From positions 1 to 35,279 of the forward strand of contig JANTHP010000008.1 of the NCBI GenBank assembly GCA_024762395.1: DNA of 35,279 nucleotides, in the 5' to 3' direction. Both the position numbers and the translations under genes were made by a program. Shown here piece after piece: positions 15,786 to 24,172 of this stretch (positions are counted from its first letter, which is position 1; every line of letters begins with the position of its first letter). Source of the DNA: Anaerolineae bacterium. Its GTDB lineage: Bacteria; Chloroflexota; Anaerolineae; Promineifilales; Promineifilaceae. The notes beneath the pieces are model-generated. The model was given only the letters and a program-made list of their open reading frames with translations. It had not been told where the DNA came from and searched no databases.

Positions 15786-17831
15786 TTACCACGCCACTTT
15801 GGGACGGCGTTCCTGGCAAATAGCGATGAGGTCATCGAGACGGCCGTTCTCCGCTAACCCTATTACCAACTCACGCGCCATTGTACTCAGCCGTTCGCTA
15901 AAATCGCCGGCTCGTAGACCCAACTCAAAAATAATGTCAGTCAATTCATCCTTACTGAAATATTCGGTTAATTTTTCGCGCAGGTCGTAAAGGTTACGGC
16001 CGTCTACCTGTGGTAGTTCGGCCAATTCCTGCGTGCCGGTGGATGAATCGGGAGAAGACGAGAGAGAGAGCATCCCGGTTTCCGGCTTAACCTCCAGATA
16101 AAACGTCCGTTCCAGCGTGTGAATATTATTGGCCTTGTCTACATATTCAATAACCAACTGCATGGGGACATCGCTGCCGTAAGCACGGGGAATCACATCT
16201 AACCAGTGGGTATAGTTGCGATCTGGCTGTAAGGTAATGATGGTTTGCGTGTGCGCGGTTTGACCTTCGAAGCGATCATCTTTTAAGCTGACATGCAGGC
16301 GCCGCGCCGCGCCGAATCCTGTGTTATGAACGGTGAAATTTAACCGCGACCAGGCGTTGAGGATCATGTCCGCTTCGGGTGCGATTCCTACGCTCAAGAG
16401 GGCCTGTTGGCGGTAACGGGCAATTTCCCGCTCCGCTTTCAGGCGGGCTTCTTTTTCGCCCGATTCGGCAAAGGCGCGGGCGGCTTGTTGCCAGGCGGCA
16501 GCTTTTTTCTCGCCCGCGACATCTTTTTGGCTGACGGCCTCAGCGTGGCGGGCCAGCGCTTTTGCCCGTTTGCCATACCGGTCCAACTTCTGCCATAAAT
16601 CGGCTGCTTTTTGCCAGCTTTTCCCCGCTTCGTAGGCGCTGGCGGATTGCGCCAGGTCGCCCAATTCAAGCCAAATGTCAGCCGCTTGTAACGGCTGGTT
16701 TTGGGCGAGGAGGGCCTGGGCGACCGCTCGTTTCTCGGCGATGGTTGTCTCTGGCAGGCCATCGGCAGCCGTTTTGGGGAAGGACGGCCGTTCCAACGCT
16801 GCAATATGTCCGCCATGATCGGCAATCAGCAGAGCCAACTCTGTCAAAAGCGGCGGCGTTTCAATTCGGCGTTCCAACTCGTACTGCCAGCGCACAGCGC
16901 CCGTTTCCAGATCAAGCGCGTGCAAAAAATGATTCTCATCTGTCACATAAATCGTGTCATGGATAACGAGCGGGGCGGCGGAAACCGGTCGCGGGGTGGA
17001 AAATGTCCACAGGGTACGGCCGTTGCGCGTATCCAACGCATCCAGGCCATCATGATGACCGACATAGAGACGGCCGTCATGGATGACCGGTTGACCTAAT
17101 GGCCGATTTTCACCAACGGCCGTTTTCCATTGTAAATTGCCCGATTCCCGCTCCAATGCGTACAACATTCCCAAACTACTGGCGGCAAATATAGAATCGG
17201 CTGCCAGAACCGGCGTTTTGTCCAGCCAGTCCCGCTTACTGCCCGAATAGTGAAAATGCCAGCGCATCTCCCCGGCCAGGCTGACCGCCAGCAATTCCGG
17301 CCCGCGACAAGGGACGTAAGCCACACCGTCATGAACGGCTGGCGCCGATAGCGCGGCCGTCGCCGGGAGGGGAATGCGTTCGGCATCATCCCCCTCTTGT
17401 TCCGGGCTAATAATAAGCAAATCTTTGCCGCCGGCTATGACGATTTGGCGGTCAACGACAACTGGCGCGGCGTAATGCTGCCCCGCGTCCGGCCAGCGCC
17501 AAAAAATGGCGCCCGTCTCATCAAAGGCCAATATGGCCCCTTCGCCCTTGAGAAAGTTACTGCTGCTGACGGCAACAACGACGATCTCCTTTTGTTCGGC
17601 ATTGAGCCGGTAAGCCTGCATCCCGCTGACCAGCGCGTATTCAAACGTGTGCTGCCAACGCAAGCGGCCATCGCTCAGGGAAATGGCGTGCAGGCTGCCA
17701 TGTTCCGGCGTGCTGCCCGACGGCCGGGCTGCGATAATGACGGTTTTGCCAATGACGACCAGGGGAAGAGCGACGTTTTGATCGAGGACGGCCGTCCAAA
17801 TTAGAGCCGGTGGTGTGGTTTCAATGGTCAT
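15786..17831 (-). CDS. PQQ beta-propeller / TPR / Ig-like protein with C-terminal effector-associated (death-like) domain
   Basis: The 681-residue cytosolic protein has PQQ-type propeller blades over about 1-345 (units such as GNLQWKTAVGENRPLGQPVI and GRTLWTFSTPRPVSAAPLVI), two or three TPR-like helices (about 365-465, QPLQAADIWLELGDLAQSASAY), a CARDB-like Ig fold (about 485-590) and a 69-residue C-terminal helical domain. That end (LREKLTEYFSKDELTDIIFE, RELVIGLAENGRLDDLIAIC, RRPKVAW) matches the pattern of effector-associated domains, death-like adaptors of bacterial NTP-dependent conflict systems. Which numbered EAD family is uncertain. ATG 17831 is preferred over TTG 17837. It begins nine bases after the kinase stop, so the two are co-expressed. 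No signal peptide is present, so the propeller is an interaction platform and not a quinoprotein enzyme. Confidence 0.85.
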   Translation of the reverse strand: MTIETTPPALIWTAVLDQNVALPLVVIGKTVIIAARPSGSTPEHGSLHAISLSDGRLRWQHTFEYALVSGMQAYRLNAEQKEIVVVAVSSSNFLKGEGAILAFDETGAIFWRWPDAGQHYAAPVVVDRQIVIAGGKDLLIISPEQEGDDAERIPLPATAALSAPAVHDGVAYVPCRGPELLAVSLAGEMRWHFHYSGSKRDWLDKTPVLAADSIFAASSLGMLYALERESGNLQWKTAVGENRPLGQPVIHDGRLYVGHHDGLDALDTRNGRTLWTFSTPRPVSAAPLVIHDTIYVTDENHFLHALDLETGAVRWQYELERRIETPPLLTELALLIADHGGHIAALERPSFPKTAADGLPETTIAEKRAVAQALLAQNQPLQAADIWLELGDLAQSASAYEAGKSWQKAADLWQKLDRYGKRAKALARHAEAVSQKDVAGEKKAAAWQQAARAFAESGEKEARLKAEREIARYRQQALLSVGIAPEADMILNAWSRLNFTVHNTGFGAARRLHVSLKDDRFEGQTAHTQTIITLQPDRNYTHWLDVIPRAYGSDVPMQLVIEYVDKANNIHTLERTFYLEVKPETGMLSLSSSPDSSTGTQELAELPQVDGRNLYDLREKLTEYFSKDELTDIIFELGLRAGDFSERLSTMARELVIGLAENGRLDDLIAICQERRPKVAW

Positions 17832-17840
17832 AAGCAAAAA

Positions 17841-19607
17841 TCAAGGCGTAGGCGCGTAATTAAAATTATCGTAAACCACTTTCACATCCTGATCGATATC
17901 AGTGAACAAAATCAACCCGAGGGAGCCTTTGGTCAAGTCCCGGTTACTGGTTGAGCCGACTTTCTCGTCATTGACGTAAAAAATCATGCTGTTGTCGCCA
18001 ACCTCCACCCTTAAATTGTTCATTGCTCCCACGCGGGTGTTGGCTTTCGTCGGTTCGTTATGAAACAAGGTCTCAAGCTCGTCGCAGCGAGAAAGGCAGC
18101 GGTTGGCGGTGGCACGGCCGTCGCTGTCCAGGATAAATTCATACCAGTTTTCATGGACATCATCGAACATGAAAACCATACCTGCGCCGGTGGTCAGCGG
18201 CTTTGCGTCCGGCATCATGACGTCAACGGCGTATGTCCCGCTGCCAAACAGATCGTCATACGTGATCCAGCTTGTGCCTTCAATCCGAGTAATGAAAGTC
18301 GCCTGCCCATTGGTAATGTCAAACTCGTCGCTTTCGATCAAAGACTCAATGCTCCAACCGTCTACATCGGTGAAATAGTTAAAGTCGGGGCGGTGGATGC
18401 TGTCGCTGACCGGCGGCTGCGTGTTGGGGCTGTCTGGTTCGGCGGTTGGGGCCGGCAGCGAGGTTGGCTCTGTCGCTGTGGTTGGTTTGATGGAGACGGC
18501 CGTCGGCTCCACGACCGCCGGTTCTTCGATTTGAGCCGGGTCTAGAGCGGCGTCATCATCGCCGCCGTTCCCGCCCAGGGCGAAGACGCCGATGAGGGCG
18601 ATGACGACGATTCCGGCAATGGCATAAGCCCAGGTTGGGATGCCGGATTTGGCGGGCGCAGTGCGGGTGGGCGCGGTACGGGTGGGCGCCGCATTGGGTT
18701 GGGTTGGCGATTCGGCGGGCCTGGTTGGCTGCGGCTGTGGTTTGGCAGCGGGAGGCGTGGAGGGGGCGATGGCAGTTGCCGCCACAGCCTTGCCAGCCAA
18801 CAGCGTTTGCACCGCTTCGGCCATTTCCCCGGCAGTTGCGTACCGATTTTCGCGCTTTTTTGCCATTGCTTTTTCGATAATTGTTTGCAGCCTCGGCGGT
18901 AAATCGGGCCGTTTTTCCAGCAGATTGGGGGTGGGCGCTTCCAGGTGCATCATCAACAGACGGGTGCGGCTTTTGTGGCTGTAGGGCGCGGTTCCGGTCA
19001 ACATTTCGTATAGAACAATGCCTAACGAATAGATGTCGGAACGGCCGTCAATATCCGGCTTGCCATCCACCTGCTCGGGACTCATGTATGCTTCTGTGCC
19101 CAGCATGTTGCCCGTGCGTGTGTGGCTTTCCGAGCCTTCTGCCAGCTTGACAATGCCAAAATCGCCCAGATAGGCTGCGCCATCCTCATCAAACATGATA
19201 TTGCCCGGCTTCAAATCGCGGTGAACAATATTTTTGCTATGGGCCTTGTCCAACGCACCGGCCACCCGTTCTACAATCCGCGCCGCCTCTTCCAGGCTCA
19301 TCGGGCCGTTCGCTATCCGTTCCTTGAGCGAGCCGCCCTTCATCAAGCGCATGACGAAATAGGGCCATTCCCCATCCTCGCCGTAGTCATACATGGAAAT
19401 GATGCTGCCATGCTCCAAGGCGGCTACCGTCTTGGCTTCGCGCTCAAATCGGGCTGAAAATTCCGGATCGTGCGCAAAATAGGTGGGCAGCAGTTTCAGC
19501 GCCACTTCCCGCTCTAAAACAGGATCGTAGGCCAGGTAAACGGTTGCCATGCCCCCCCGCCCCAGTTCGCTCTTGATCGTGTAGCGACCAATTTTCTTCT
19601 CACTCAT
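17841..19607 (-). CDS. PknB-type Ser/Thr protein kinase with extracytoplasmic lectin-like sensor
   Basis: The 588-residue receptor kinase has a complete Hanks-type domain (8-270): GRGGMATVY (16-24), K38 in VALK, HRDLKPGN (129-136, catalytic D131), DFG (149-151) and YMSPEQ (174-179). A Pro/Ala/Thr linker, a membrane helix (324-345) and an outer region follow. The outer part is an acidic/Thr/Pro stalk and a beta-sandwich of about 180 residues resembling the LamG/DUF1080 concanavalin-like fold (WSIESLIESDEFDITNGQAT to VYDNFNYAP). This resembles a sugar- or envelope-ligand sensor; the ligand is unknown. GGAGGT lies seven bases before the ATG. Two cysteines (CLSRC) near 500 may form a disulfide. 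It is co-transcribed with the propeller-EAD protein, a likely substrate or partner. Confidence 0.94.
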   Translation of the reverse strand: MSEKKIGRYTIKSELGRGGMATVYLAYDPVLEREVALKLLPTYFAHDPEFSARFEREAKTVAALEHGSIISMYDYGEDGEWPYFVMRLMKGGSLKERIANGPMSLEEAARIVERVAGALDKAHSKNIVHRDLKPGNIMFDEDGAAYLGDFGIVKLAEGSESHTRTGNMLGTEAYMSPEQVDGKPDIDGRSDIYSLGIVLYEMLTGTAPYSHKSRTRLLMMHLEAPTPNLLEKRPDLPPRLQTIIEKAMAKKRENRYATAGEMAEAVQTLLAGKAVAATAIAPSTPPAAKPQPQPTRPAESPTQPNAAPTRTAPTRTAPAKSGIPTWAYAIAGIVVIALIGVFALGGNGGDDDAALDPAQIEEPAVVEPTAVSIKPTTATEPTSLPAPTAEPDSPNTQPPVSDSIHRPDFNYFTDVDGWSIESLIESDEFDITNGQATFITRIEGTSWITYDDLFGSGTYAVDVMMPDAKPLTTGAGMVFMFDDVHENWYEFILDSDGRATANRCLSRCDELETLFHNEPTKANTRVGAMNNLRVEVGDNSMIFYVNDEKVGSTSNRDLTKGSLGLILFTDIDQDVKVVYDNFNYAPTP

Positions 19608-19653
19608 GCAAAAACCTCCGGGGGTGAGTCAATATTCTTTTTTGCTGCAAAAT

Positions 19654-19681
19654 GGACTGCAAGGATAGAGAATAGTACTAT
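19654..19681 (+). promoter_or_regulatory. Divergent regulatory region of kinase and dehydrogenase genes
   Basis: The 136-bp space separates genes leaving in both directions. TGGACT (19654-19659) and TACTAT (19676-19681), 16 bp apart, make a moderate promoter toward the dehydrogenase. The -10 lies in a perfect 10-bp palindrome ATAGTACTAT (19672-19681), and GTACTAT recurs at 19714-19720, so a dimeric regulator may bind here. A GAGGAG ribosome site precedes ATG 19744. Confidence 0.4.
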
Positions 19682-19743
19682 ATTATAAGAGGGGATGTTT
19701 CTGGATAGCAAGCGTACTATTTTTCACGAATGAGGAGTCTAAG

Positions 19744-22700
19744 ATGGCGACCAAGACGAAGGTTCATGAATTTTTAGCCCAATTGGAAAAAGATGTGGCC
19801 GGCGAGCTGCGCGTTGATGAGGTCAGCCGCACGCTTTACAGTACCGACGCCAGTATTTACCAGGTGATGCCGCACGCTGTTTTGATTCCCAAGACGATTG
19901 AGGATGTGCAAACGGCCGTTACCCTCGCCGCCGCACATCAAATCCCCATCCTGCCGCGCACGGCCGGTTCCAGTTTGGCCGGGCAAGCCGTCAATGAAGC
20001 GCTAATCATTGATTTTACACGCCATTTGGATCAGGTATTGGCGTTGAACGTGGAAGAGCGCTGGGTGCGCGTCCAGCCGGGGATTGTGCTGGATGAATTG
20101 AATCTTTATCTGCGTCCGCACGGGTTGCAATACGGCCCCGATCCGGCCAGCAGCAGCCGGGCGGCCATAGGAGGGATTGTTTCCAACAACTCGACCGGGG
20201 CGCATTCGATTGTGTACGGGATGACGGCCGATCATGTTTTAGAAATGAACGTCATTCTGAACGATGGTTCGACTGCCCATTTTGCCCCACTCTCCCCGGC
20301 GGAACTGGATGAGAAATTGGCGCAAGACGGCCGTGAAGGGGACATTTACCGCGCCATTCACCAGCTAACCGGCAGCCCGGCCAACCAACAAATCATCCGC
20401 GAAGGGACGCCGCGCCATTGGCGGCGCTGCGGCGGTTACAATCTGGATCGGATGATTGGATCCGGGGAGGAATTGAGCTTTCAGTGGCCGCAGGACGGCC
20501 GTTTCAACCTCTCCAAGCTCATCAGCGGTGCGGAAGGGACGCTGGCCGTCATCAGCGACATCAAGCTGAACCTGGTTCCTCGCCCCAAGATGACGGTTCT
20601 GGCGGTGGTTCATTTTGATAATTTGCATACGGCGTTAACGGCCGTACCCACCATCCTGGAAACCAACCCATCCGCCGTCGAAGTCCTGGACAATCTGGGG
20701 CTGACCATGTGCCGCGACGTGCCGGAATATGCCCGCCTGCTGGACAGCTTCATCGAAGGCCAGCCCAACTGCGTTTTGATTACGGAGTTTTATGGGGAGA
20801 GCGAGGAAGATTTAAGATTTAAGATTGATGGATTGAAGGCGCATTTGCGAGATGAAAATGTCGGACACATTGCTATGACGACCGCTTTTGCGCCGGAGCA
20901 GCAGGCGAAGGTGTGGAAGGTGCGCAAAGTGGGATTGGGGTTGCTCATGTCCATCAAGGGCGACCACAAACCGATTCCGTTTATTGAGGATGCGGCCGTG
21001 CCTGTGGAACATCTGGCGGAATATGTGCATAAACTGGAAGATTTCTGCCACAGCATCGGCACGGATGTAGCCTACTACGCCCACGCCAGCGCCGGCTGCC
21101 TGCACATCCGCCCGCTGATCAACGCCAAAAAAGCGGACGAAGCGGCCAAAATGCCGGCCATCATTGATTTTGCGGTGGATCTGCTGCACGGGTACGGCGG
21201 TGCGTTATCGAGTGAACACGGAGACGGCCGTGCCCGCAGTTGGGCCAATGAACAGTTCTTTGGCCCCGATTTATACGGCCTTTACCGGCAGGTCAAGCAA
21301 ATCTTCGACCCCGCCAACATCCTCAACCCCGGCAACATCGTAGACGCCGGGCCGATGACCGAAAATTTGCGCTTCGGCGCCGATTACCAGTTTGTGCCCA
21401 TCACGCCCCATCTCGATTTTAGCGAGCATGGCGACACAACGGCGGGCGGCTTTGACCGCGCCATCGAGATGTGCAACGGGGCCGCCATCTGCCGCAAGCG
21501 GACGATTGATACGATGTGCCCCAGCTTTCAGGTAACACGCGACGAGAAACACAGCACGCGCGGCCGGGCCAACCTGCTGCGGGCGGCGTACTCTGGGAAA
21601 TTGGGGGCTGGGGATTGGGGGCTGGGAGCTGGGAATTTGCCACTCGCCACTCGCCGAGGAACCTTTGGTTCCCCGCCACTCGCCACTGCCTTGTACGACG
21701 CAATGGACTTGTGCGTCGAATGCAAGGCGTGCAAGGCGGAATGTCCCTCGTCGGTGGATATGGCCAAAATCAAGTTTGAATTTCTGGCGCAGTATTACGA
21801 GGCCAATGGCATTCCGCTGCGCGTCCGGCTCATTGGCGCGATTCCGCAGCTTAATAAGTTTAGCAGCGGAGCGCTGGCGCCGCTGTCGAATTGGGCCATC
21901 CGCAACCCGCTCATCCGCGCTGCGATGGAACGGCTTTTCGGCATTTCCGCCCAACGCACCCTGCCCGAATTCGCCCGCGTCCCCTTCACCAAATGGTTTA
22001 AGACGCGCACTGCCTCTCACCCTTTCACCCGTTCACCTGCTCACCGTGTCATCTTGTTTGCCGACCCCTTCACCACCTACACCGAGCCGGACATTGCCAT
22101 TGCGGCGGTTGAACTGCTGGAAGCGGCCGGGTTTGAGGTGTTGGCGGTGGATGTGGGGGATGACGGCCGTTCCGCCATCTCCAAAGGTCTGGTAGACAAA
22201 GCGCGCAAAAACGCCCGCGCCACCGTAGACAAACTGGCCCCCTTCGCCGCCCAGGGCCTGCCCATCGTCGGGCTGGAACCCAGCAGCTTGCTCAGCCTGC
22301 GCGACGAGTATCTTTACCTGCTCCCCGGCGACGAAAAAGCGCAGCAGGTGGCCGCCCAGGCGCTGACCTTTGAAGAGTTCATCGCCCAACTGGCCGACGC
22401 CGGCGACCTCAATCTGACTTTCACCGATGAACCGCGTCAAATCCTGCTGCACGGCCACTGCCATCAAAAAGCGTTGGTGGGAACGGTTCCCAGTCACAAA
22501 ATTTTGTCGCTGCCGCCCAACTACACCGTCGAGGAGGTGGATTCCGGCTGCTGCGGCATGGCCGGGGCGTTTGGTTACGAGGCGGAGCATGTGGAAATCT
22601 CCTTGCAGATGGGGGAGCGGCGGTTGTTTCCGGCTGTCCGCGCCGCCAGCGAAGATACGATTGTGGCGGCAGCGGGAACAAGCTGCCGGCATCAGATTGC

Positions 22701-22767
22701 GGAAGGGGTGGGGAACGGCCGTCGTGCCCTTCATCCTGCCGAAATTTTGCGGGATGCGTTAGTGTGA
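19744..22767 (+). CDS. Fused FAD/Fe-S D-2-hydroxyacid dehydrogenase (GlcD-GlcF / YdiJ-like)
   Basis: The 1007-residue protein joins a GlcD-like flavin half to a GlcF-like iron-sulfur half, the YdiJ/Dld-II arrangement. It oxidises a D-2-hydroxyacid (D-lactate, glycolate or D-2-hydroxyglutarate; not decidable here), passing electrons toward the membrane pool. The FAD-binding-4 domain (about 35-285) shows PRTAGSSLAGQAV and GPDPASSSRAAIGGIVSNN. The FAD-oxidase C domain follows to about 540. Ferredoxin-type cysteines are in CNGAAIC (from C577), MCPSF and CVECKACKAECP (from C657). Two CCG-type domains close the protein (GHCHQKA, DSGCCGMAGAFG). About 30 residues at 617-648, between the clusters, come from an inserted DNA repeat. 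The end reads RALHPAEILRDALV, and its DNA recurs twice downstream. GAGGAG precedes the ATG. Confidence 0.93.
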   Translation: MATKTKVHEFLAQLEKDVAGELRVDEVSRTLYSTDASIYQVMPHAVLIPKTIEDVQTAVTLAAAHQIPILPRTAGSSLAGQAVNEALIIDFTRHLDQVLALNVEERWVRVQPGIVLDELNLYLRPHGLQYGPDPASSSRAAIGGIVSNNSTGAHSIVYGMTADHVLEMNVILNDGSTAHFAPLSPAELDEKLAQDGREGDIYRAIHQLTGSPANQQIIREGTPRHWRRCGGYNLDRMIGSGEELSFQWPQDGRFNLSKLISGAEGTLAVISDIKLNLVPRPKMTVLAVVHFDNLHTALTAVPTILETNPSAVEVLDNLGLTMCRDVPEYARLLDSFIEGQPNCVLITEFYGESEEDLRFKIDGLKAHLRDENVGHIAMTTAFAPEQQAKVWKVRKVGLGLLMSIKGDHKPIPFIEDAAVPVEHLAEYVHKLEDFCHSIGTDVAYYAHASAGCLHIRPLINAKKADEAAKMPAIIDFAVDLLHGYGGALSSEHGDGRARSWANEQFFGPDLYGLYRQVKQIFDPANILNPGNIVDAGPMTENLRFGADYQFVPITPHLDFSEHGDTTAGGFDRAIEMCNGAAICRKRTIDTMCPSFQVTRDEKHSTRGRANLLRAAYSGKLGAGDWGLGAGNLPLATRRGTFGSPPLATALYDAMDLCVECKACKAECPSSVDMAKIKFEFLAQYYEANGIPLRVRLIGAIPQLNKFSSGALAPLSNWAIRNPLIRAAMERLFGISAQRTLPEFARVPFTKWFKTRTASHPFTRSPAHRVILFADPFTTYTEPDIAIAAVELLEAAGFEVLAVDVGDDGRSAISKGLVDKARKNARATVDKLAPFAAQGLPIVGLEPSSLLSLRDEYLYLLPGDEKAQQVAAQALTFEEFIAQLADAGDLNLTFTDEPRQILLHGHCHQKALVGTVPSHKILSLPPNYTVEEVDSGCCGMAGAFGYEAEHVEISLQMGERRLFPAVRAASEDTIVAAAGTSCRHQIAEGVGNGRRALHPAEILRDALV
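21592..21690 (+). repeat. Heptad repeat insertion inside the dehydrogenase gene, G-quadruplex-capable
   Basis: From 21603 the plus strand reads five 7-bp units (GGGGGCT, GGGGATT, GGGGGCT, GGGAGCT, GGGAATT). Then CCACTCG-type heptads flank a small hairpin GGAACC-TTT-GGTTCC (21658-21672). It is translated in frame as a Gly/Ala/Leu-rich loop followed by LATRRGTFGSPPLAT, between AAYSG and ALYDAMDLC, where relatives have only a short linker. The G-tracts satisfy the four-run G-quadruplex pattern. Similar CCACTCG heptads occur at 34137-34197. The unit structure recalls cyanobacterial STRR heptanucleotide repeats. Confidence 0.75.
22713..22767 (+). repeat. Gene-end repeat R1 (native 3' end of the dehydrogenase gene)
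   Basis: These 55 bp encode NGRRALHPAEILRDALV plus stop. The same stretch recurs at 24818-24872 (49 of 55 identical, stop included), and its core recurs at 24082-24108 (26 of 27 identical). Confidence 0.85.
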
Positions 22768-22774
22768 CGCGCCC

Positions 22775-22812
22775 AGGTGCAACGCGCCTCCAAAGCGCAT
22801 CGCACCTTTTTG
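22775..22812 (+). terminator. Intrinsic terminator of the dehydrogenase gene
   Basis: Outer stem AGGTGC/GCACCT and inner stem GCGC/GCGC are separated by a symmetric internal loop. A T5 tract (22807-22811) follows immediately, seven bases after the dehydrogenase stop codon. Confidence 0.75.
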
Positions 22813-22820
22813 TCTAAAAT

Positions 22821-22875
22821 TGCGCTAATTCGGCCAATCTATTGGCCGAATTTGCGCTAATTCGGCCAATCTATT
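22821..22875. repeat. Tandem 23-bp repeat and perfect hairpin before the DUF4143 ATPase gene
   Basis: The 23-bp unit beginning TGCGCTAATTCGGCC occurs at 22821-22843 and 22853-22875. ATTCGGCCAA (22828-22837) and TTGGCCGAAT (22842-22851) are exact inverted arms with a TCTA loop. The second unit ends 11 bp before the likely ATG, where a ribosome site would be expected. It may be an autoregulatory operator or an insertion boundary of the cassette. Confidence 0.7.
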
Positions 22876-22886
22876 ATCATTTAGCC

Positions 22887-24026
22887 ATGATCATCCACCG
22901 AAACATCCAGGCCAAGTTAGAAAGCGAACTCCAAAAGGGAGACAAAATTATCCTGCTTTTTGGGGCGCGGCAGGTAGGGAAAACCACATTGGTACAACGC
23001 ATTCTGGCAGACTCCGCCTATCGCGTCTTATCCGTCAATGCCGACGAGCTGCGCTACACCAATGTCTTATCCAGCCGCGACCTGCGCCAACTGCGCGATC
23101 TCACAGGTGGATATGAACTCATCTTCATTGATGAAGCGCAGCGCATCCCCGAAATTGGCATCAATCTAAAGCTGTTGGCCGACAACATCCCCGATTTACG
23201 CATTATCGCCACCGGATCGTCGTCATTACATCTTGCCAGCAAAACCCGCGAACCGCTCACGGGGCGCGCCTGGACACACACGCTTTACCCCGTTGCTTTT
23301 TGCGAATTAGCGCATCATTACAATGCGTTTGAATTACAAGATATGCTGCCGGAACGTCTGATTTACGGTAGTTACCCAGAACTGTTTTCATTGGAAGGGC
23401 GCGAAATCAAGCAAGATTATTTACGTAACCTGACATCCAGCTACCTTTACAAAGATATTTTAGAAATCAGCAACATCCACCACTCGCGCAAACTGCAAAA
23501 TTTGCTTCAACTGCTGGCGTTTCAAATCGGGCAAGAGGTTTCTTTGAACGAATTGGGCGCACAGTTAGAGATGAGTAAAGGTACGGTAGCGGCCTATATT
23601 GATTTGCTGGAAAAGTCGTATGTTATTTTCCGCTTGTCTGGATTCAGTCGTAACTTACGCAAGGAAATTAGTAAACGAGACAAAATTTACTTCTGGGATG
23701 TGGGCGTTCGCAACACGATCATGGGCAACCTAAATCCGCTCTCGGCGCGAAATGATGTGGGGCATTTGTGGGAAAATTTGATGATTAGCGAACGTCGCAA
23801 ATGGTTAGCGTATCAAGGAGCGCTGGGAAGTGTCTATTTCTGGCGCACATACGGCGGCGCGGAGATAGATTTGGTGGAAGAACGGGAAGGCAAACTGTTG
23901 GCATTTGAATATAAGTGGGGCGCAAAACGGCCTCGACTGCCTAAATCATTCTTGACTGCCTACCCGGAATCGGAATTTGAGGTTATCACGCCCCAAAATT
24001 TCCTGACGCATGTGGGGGCGAAATAG
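22887..24026 (+). CDS. AAA_14 / DUF4143 ATPase
   Basis: The 379-residue protein belongs to the widespread ATPases with an N-terminal AAA_14 domain and C-terminal DUF4143, whose physiological role is poorly defined. Walker A is GARQVGKTT (26-34), Walker B LIFIDEAQ (78-85) and sensor 1 ATGSSSL. A winged-helix-like middle (EVSLNELGAQLEMSKGTVAAYIDLL) precedes a PD-(D/E)XK-like end (GGAEIDLVEEREGKLLAFEYKWG). The latter keeps the nuclease-fold pattern D-x2-E...E-x-K, so a nuclease or decayed nuclease fold is possible. ATG 22887 is preferred; the in-frame TTG at 22842 would fall inside the hairpin repeat. No clear ribosome site exists. It is a single-gene cassette between gene-end repeats R1 and R2, typical of accessory DNA. 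Confidence 0.9.
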   Translation: MIIHRNIQAKLESELQKGDKIILLFGARQVGKTTLVQRILADSAYRVLSVNADELRYTNVLSSRDLRQLRDLTGGYELIFIDEAQRIPEIGINLKLLADNIPDLRIIATGSSSLHLASKTREPLTGRAWTHTLYPVAFCELAHHYNAFELQDMLPERLIYGSYPELFSLEGREIKQDYLRNLTSSYLYKDILEISNIHHSRKLQNLLQLLAFQIGQEVSLNELGAQLEMSKGTVAAYIDLLEKSYVIFRLSGFSRNLRKEISKRDKIYFWDVGVRNTIMGNLNPLSARNDVGHLWENLMISERRKWLAYQGALGSVYFWRTYGGAEIDLVEEREGKLLAFEYKWGAKRPRLPKSFLTAYPESEFEVITPQNFLTHVGAK

Positions 24027-24072
24027 CATTTTGCTCTACTTGCAATCATTTGTGCGTTACACTTTCATGTGT

Positions 24073-24120
24073 CGCCCCCTCCATCCTGCCGAAATTTTAC
24101 GGGATGCGCTCATCGCTTGA
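24073..24120 (+). pseudogene. Gene-end repeat R2 (copy of the dehydrogenase C-terminus)
   Basis: The open stretch reads RPLHPAEILRDALIA plus stop, the same C-terminal peptide as the dehydrogenase. 24082-24108 differs by one base from 22732-22758. No upstream coding region exists, so it is a displaced gene end. Its TGA provides four bases of the TTGACA box that drives the next cassette. Confidence 0.8.
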
Positions 24121-24153
24121 CATTCTGTACACAAAAATGTACAGTGATGTACA
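24117..24153 (+). promoter_or_regulatory. Promoter and YefM-like TGTACA operator of the Phd-PIN module
   Basis: A consensus -35 TTGACA (24117-24122) is followed after 17 bp by TACAGT (24140-24145). TGTACA hexamers occur at 24126-24131, 24138-24143 and 24148-24153. The first two form a palindrome CTGTACA-6-TGTACAG with 12-bp centre spacing, which is the operator geometry known for E. coli yefM-yoeB. Binding here would block both promoter boxes, giving the usual toxin-antitoxin autorepression. Confidence 0.82.
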
Positions 24154-24172
24154 AGATGTAGGAGGTTAAACA

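Noticed and set aside
15786-17831. Quinoprotein dehydrogenase
   Set aside because: The PQQ blades lack a signal peptide and quinoprotein active-site features, and are fused to TPR, Ig and EAD parts; a protein-interaction propeller is more likely.
21271-22020. Minus-strand 249-codon frame inside the dehydrogenase gene
   Set aside because: Antisense to conserved Fe-S motifs; no independent support.
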